From Paracoccaceae bacterium (lineage in GTDB: Bacteria; Pseudomonadota; Alphaproteobacteria; Rhodobacterales; Rhodobacteraceae): 64,000 bases of DNA. Positions 62,441-64,000 of the stretch are shown here, in pieces. Within the stretch, counting starts at the first letter, position 1. Each line of letters begins with the position of its first letter. Under the pieces are notes generated by a model that was not told the origin of the DNA, made no database searches, and was given only the letters and a program-made list of their open reading frames with translations. A program made the translations under genes and the position numbers. The stretch spans positions 31,316-95,315 of the forward strand of contig JABSSD010000004.1 of assembly GCA_013214575.1 (NCBI GenBank), in the 5' to 3' direction.

Positions 62441-62757
62441 ACTTTTTCATCCAAATCAGCTCCTGCACTGTCGATATGAAACCACCATCTATAGACTGAC
62501 GACATCCGGCTATGCAAAACCGCGTCCGGACTAATCCCTACCAATTTGAAAAACCGCTCTCCTCTGGGGTGCCTCCAGCCAAGCCAACAAATCATCCGTA
62601 TGATGGCCGAATTAACAAGAGTACCCAGTACAATCTGAACTGCCTCCGGGTATGAGGGGACCTCGCCAATCAGGCCAACGATATTGGCCAATTCAGGCAA
62701 GAATTGCGGCCCCAATCCTACGGCAAGAGTAATTACTTGCTGAGTTCCAAAACGCAT
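62437..62757 (-). CDS. Hypothetical membrane-associated protein
   Basis: The 106-residue protein has hydrophobic stretches (ITLAVGLGPQFLPELANIVG; VQIVLGTLVNSAIIRMICWL) and an aromatic segment (SSVYRWWFHIDSAGADLDEK). It starts one base before the end of the coiled-coil gene and overlaps the next gene by 4 bases. Its composition is a little less GC-rich than its neighbours. Function unknown. Confidence 0.65.
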   Translation of the reverse strand: MRFGTQQVITLAVGLGPQFLPELANIVGLIGEVPSYPEAVQIVLGTLVNSAIIRMICWLGWRHPRGERFFKLVGISPDAVLHSRMSSVYRWWFHIDSAGADLDEKV

Positions 62758-63840
62758 TTACCCACCATACAGGTTCTTGTCGTGTTTCTCGACAATCTTG
62801 GCAAACCGGCGGGCAAAGCGTTCATCGGCCTTGGCCTTCTTCTCCAGCACGTCGCGGGCAAACACCATGTGATCGCCGTGCGCCTCTAACATATCGGCCA
62901 TCTTCTGGTTGGTAGCAGCCCCAATCGCCGCCATCGCCGTCTGTGCCTCTTGATCGGTTTTCACCCCAATCTCGTTGATCCTGTGCGCCACATCCTGCTG
63001 CTGCGCGGTTTTCAACGATTTACTCAGCGCATCATACAGCACCACCCGCTGCTGGGTGTCGGTCTGCAGCTTGTTGATCAGCACCATCTGCGTCGCCGCC
63101 TGGTTCTGCAGTGAATCAACCCAGGTCTTGCCCTTCTCGATATAGCGCTCCAGCGTCTGCGACTTGGCCAGCTTGACCTGCTCGTCCTGGATCATCGCAT
63201 TGTAACCGGCGTTCAGATCCGCCAGTTCGGTTTCCAGCTTGGTGCGCGCGGCGGCGTCCTGCTCAACCGAGATCTGACCCTCCAGCGCGATGATCTTGGG
63301 GTCCAGCGCCAGAATTTCTGCCCGCACATTCTCCAGCTCCTGCACGGTGGCCTCGCGCTCGTCCAGGGTTTCGGTCAGGTTGACCTGCACCTTGTCCTTC
63401 TGCTCGTCCAGCACTGCCAACTGGCCCTGCAGCAGCTGAACGATGGTATCGGATTTGGCGATCAGATCCTGTAGCTTGTCGTCAATACTGGCGGTGCGCA
63501 TGCGTTCCTGGCGCATCGAGTCCGACTTGCCAGCGGCAAAGAGTCCAACAAAACTCTCCCAGCCGGTCTTGTTGCGCATCTCGTCAAAATCCTGCGAGAA
63601 CCCCGAGGTCACGTCATCCAGCCCCATGATCAACTCGGCAATATTTGAGTTCATCACCTCGGTATGGGCATGCACATCGTCCAGAGTGGCGTTTTCAATG
63701 TCGATGGTGGCATCTTCCCCCGCCGAGATCTTGTCGCGCGCCGCCTCAATCCGCGAGGTCAAATTCGCGATCTTGGCTTGCGACTCTTTTACTTTGCTCT
63801 GGGTCTCATCCACCATGCTCTCAAAATTCGAAAACGCCAT
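62758..63840 (-). CDS. Coiled-coil protein with TelA-like layout
   Basis: The 360-residue protein is rich in Gln, Lys, Glu and Ala with long coiled coils (residues 1-50, 130-215, 265-350) and no membrane helix. The order, a helical region around DKLQDLIAKSDTIVQLLQGQ, a coiled middle, then LINKLQTDTQQRVVLYDALS and a basic tail of ARDVLEKKAKADERFARRF, is like that of TelA (toxic-anion-resistance) proteins. By eye it is not proof. It is the first gene of the nine-gene cluster; its promoter should lie in 63841-63960. Confidence 0.75.
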   Translation of the reverse strand: MAFSNFESMVDETQSKVKESQAKIANLTSRIEAARDKISAGEDATIDIENATLDDVHAHTEVMNSNIAELIMGLDDVTSGFSQDFDEMRNKTGWESFVGLFAAGKSDSMRQERMRTASIDDKLQDLIAKSDTIVQLLQGQLAVLDEQKDKVQVNLTETLDEREATVQELENVRAEILALDPKIIALEGQISVEQDAAARTKLETELADLNAGYNAMIQDEQVKLAKSQTLERYIEKGKTWVDSLQNQAATQMVLINKLQTDTQQRVVLYDALSKSLKTAQQQDVAHRINEIGVKTDQEAQTAMAAIGAATNQKMADMLEAHGDHMVFARDVLEKKAKADERFARRFAKIVEKHDKNLYGG

Positions 63841-64000
63841 AATCCCTTTTCCTTCCCCGTAAATCCTTGCCCATTAGATAGGTATGTAAATGCAATTTAC
63901 ATCCCCCCGAGCGACCTAAATCGATAAATTCAAGCAGAGCTTCGCAGACAAGGTCGCCAAAGGAAAGGCTCTGGGACCGCAGGACACAACGGGGCGTGGC

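Noticed and set aside
1..64000. tRNA, rRNA, CRISPR or prophage
   Set aside because: Scanned by eye for T-loop words, repeated spacers and phage genes; none were seen.

Overview
The window looks like chromosomal DNA of a marine alphaproteobacterium of the Rhodobacterales (Roseobacter group). Base composition is about 60% GC. The evidence for this placement is a MipZ-type division ATPase, an F0 operon with split b and b' subunits in the order I-a-c-b'-b, the order ffh-rpsP-rimM-trmD-rplS-rpmE, clustered peptide deformylases with fmt, and several small protein families typical of roseobacters. No rRNA, tRNA, CRISPR array or prophage was seen.

Layout. 0-15.4 kb is housekeeping: partial folK, a NYN-domain protein, cytochrome c, ispH, rnhA, a def-def-def-like-fmt operon, a PatB-type lyase, a glutathionyl-hydroquinone reductase, cobC-cbiB of cobalamin synthesis and a lytic transglycosylase. 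15.4-21.7 kb holds smc, a lipoprotein, and an aminotransferase divergent from a FadR-type regulator with a clear operator palindrome. 21.7-23.3 kb is a decayed island: a broken gene resembling Imm11-type immunity proteins, truncated by a decayed IS5-family element whose terminal inverted repeats are still visible. 23.4-26.1 kb is the ATP synthase F0 operon. 26.3-33 kb carries two DMT exporters, ArsR and LysR regulators, an azoreductase, a prolyl-tRNA editing protein and an EF-G paralogue with degenerate GTPase motifs. 33.4-41.1 kb is the SRP/ribosome operon, with bluB and a 51-residue gene inserted between rpsP and rimM, followed by mipZ. 41.1-51.1 kb is a class III cyclase, then a MarR-controlled homogentisate catabolic operon.

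The catabolic operon can be read as a pathway. A flavoprotein plus a 69-residue DUF2783 protein resemble the two-component 3-hydroxyphenylacetate 6-hydroxylase (MhaAB), which makes homogentisate. HmgA, MaiA and FahA then take homogentisate to fumarate and acetoacetate.

51.2-55.5 kb has a ThDP enzyme, a sulfotransferase and a GT14-like glycosyltransferase. 55.6-63.8 kb is a nine-gene minus-strand cluster of almost entirely uncharacterised proteins: a coiled-coil protein with a TelA-like layout, an AAA ATPase, a lipoprotein, membrane proteins and DUF families, with one AT-rich gene wedged in. This is the best candidate for an undescribed system.

Two families of short dispersed intergenic repeats run through the window: a 24-nt palindromic element in five copies, and an element of the type CTTCATCTGGCTAAAAAT...CCGCCGGAGG in several copies.
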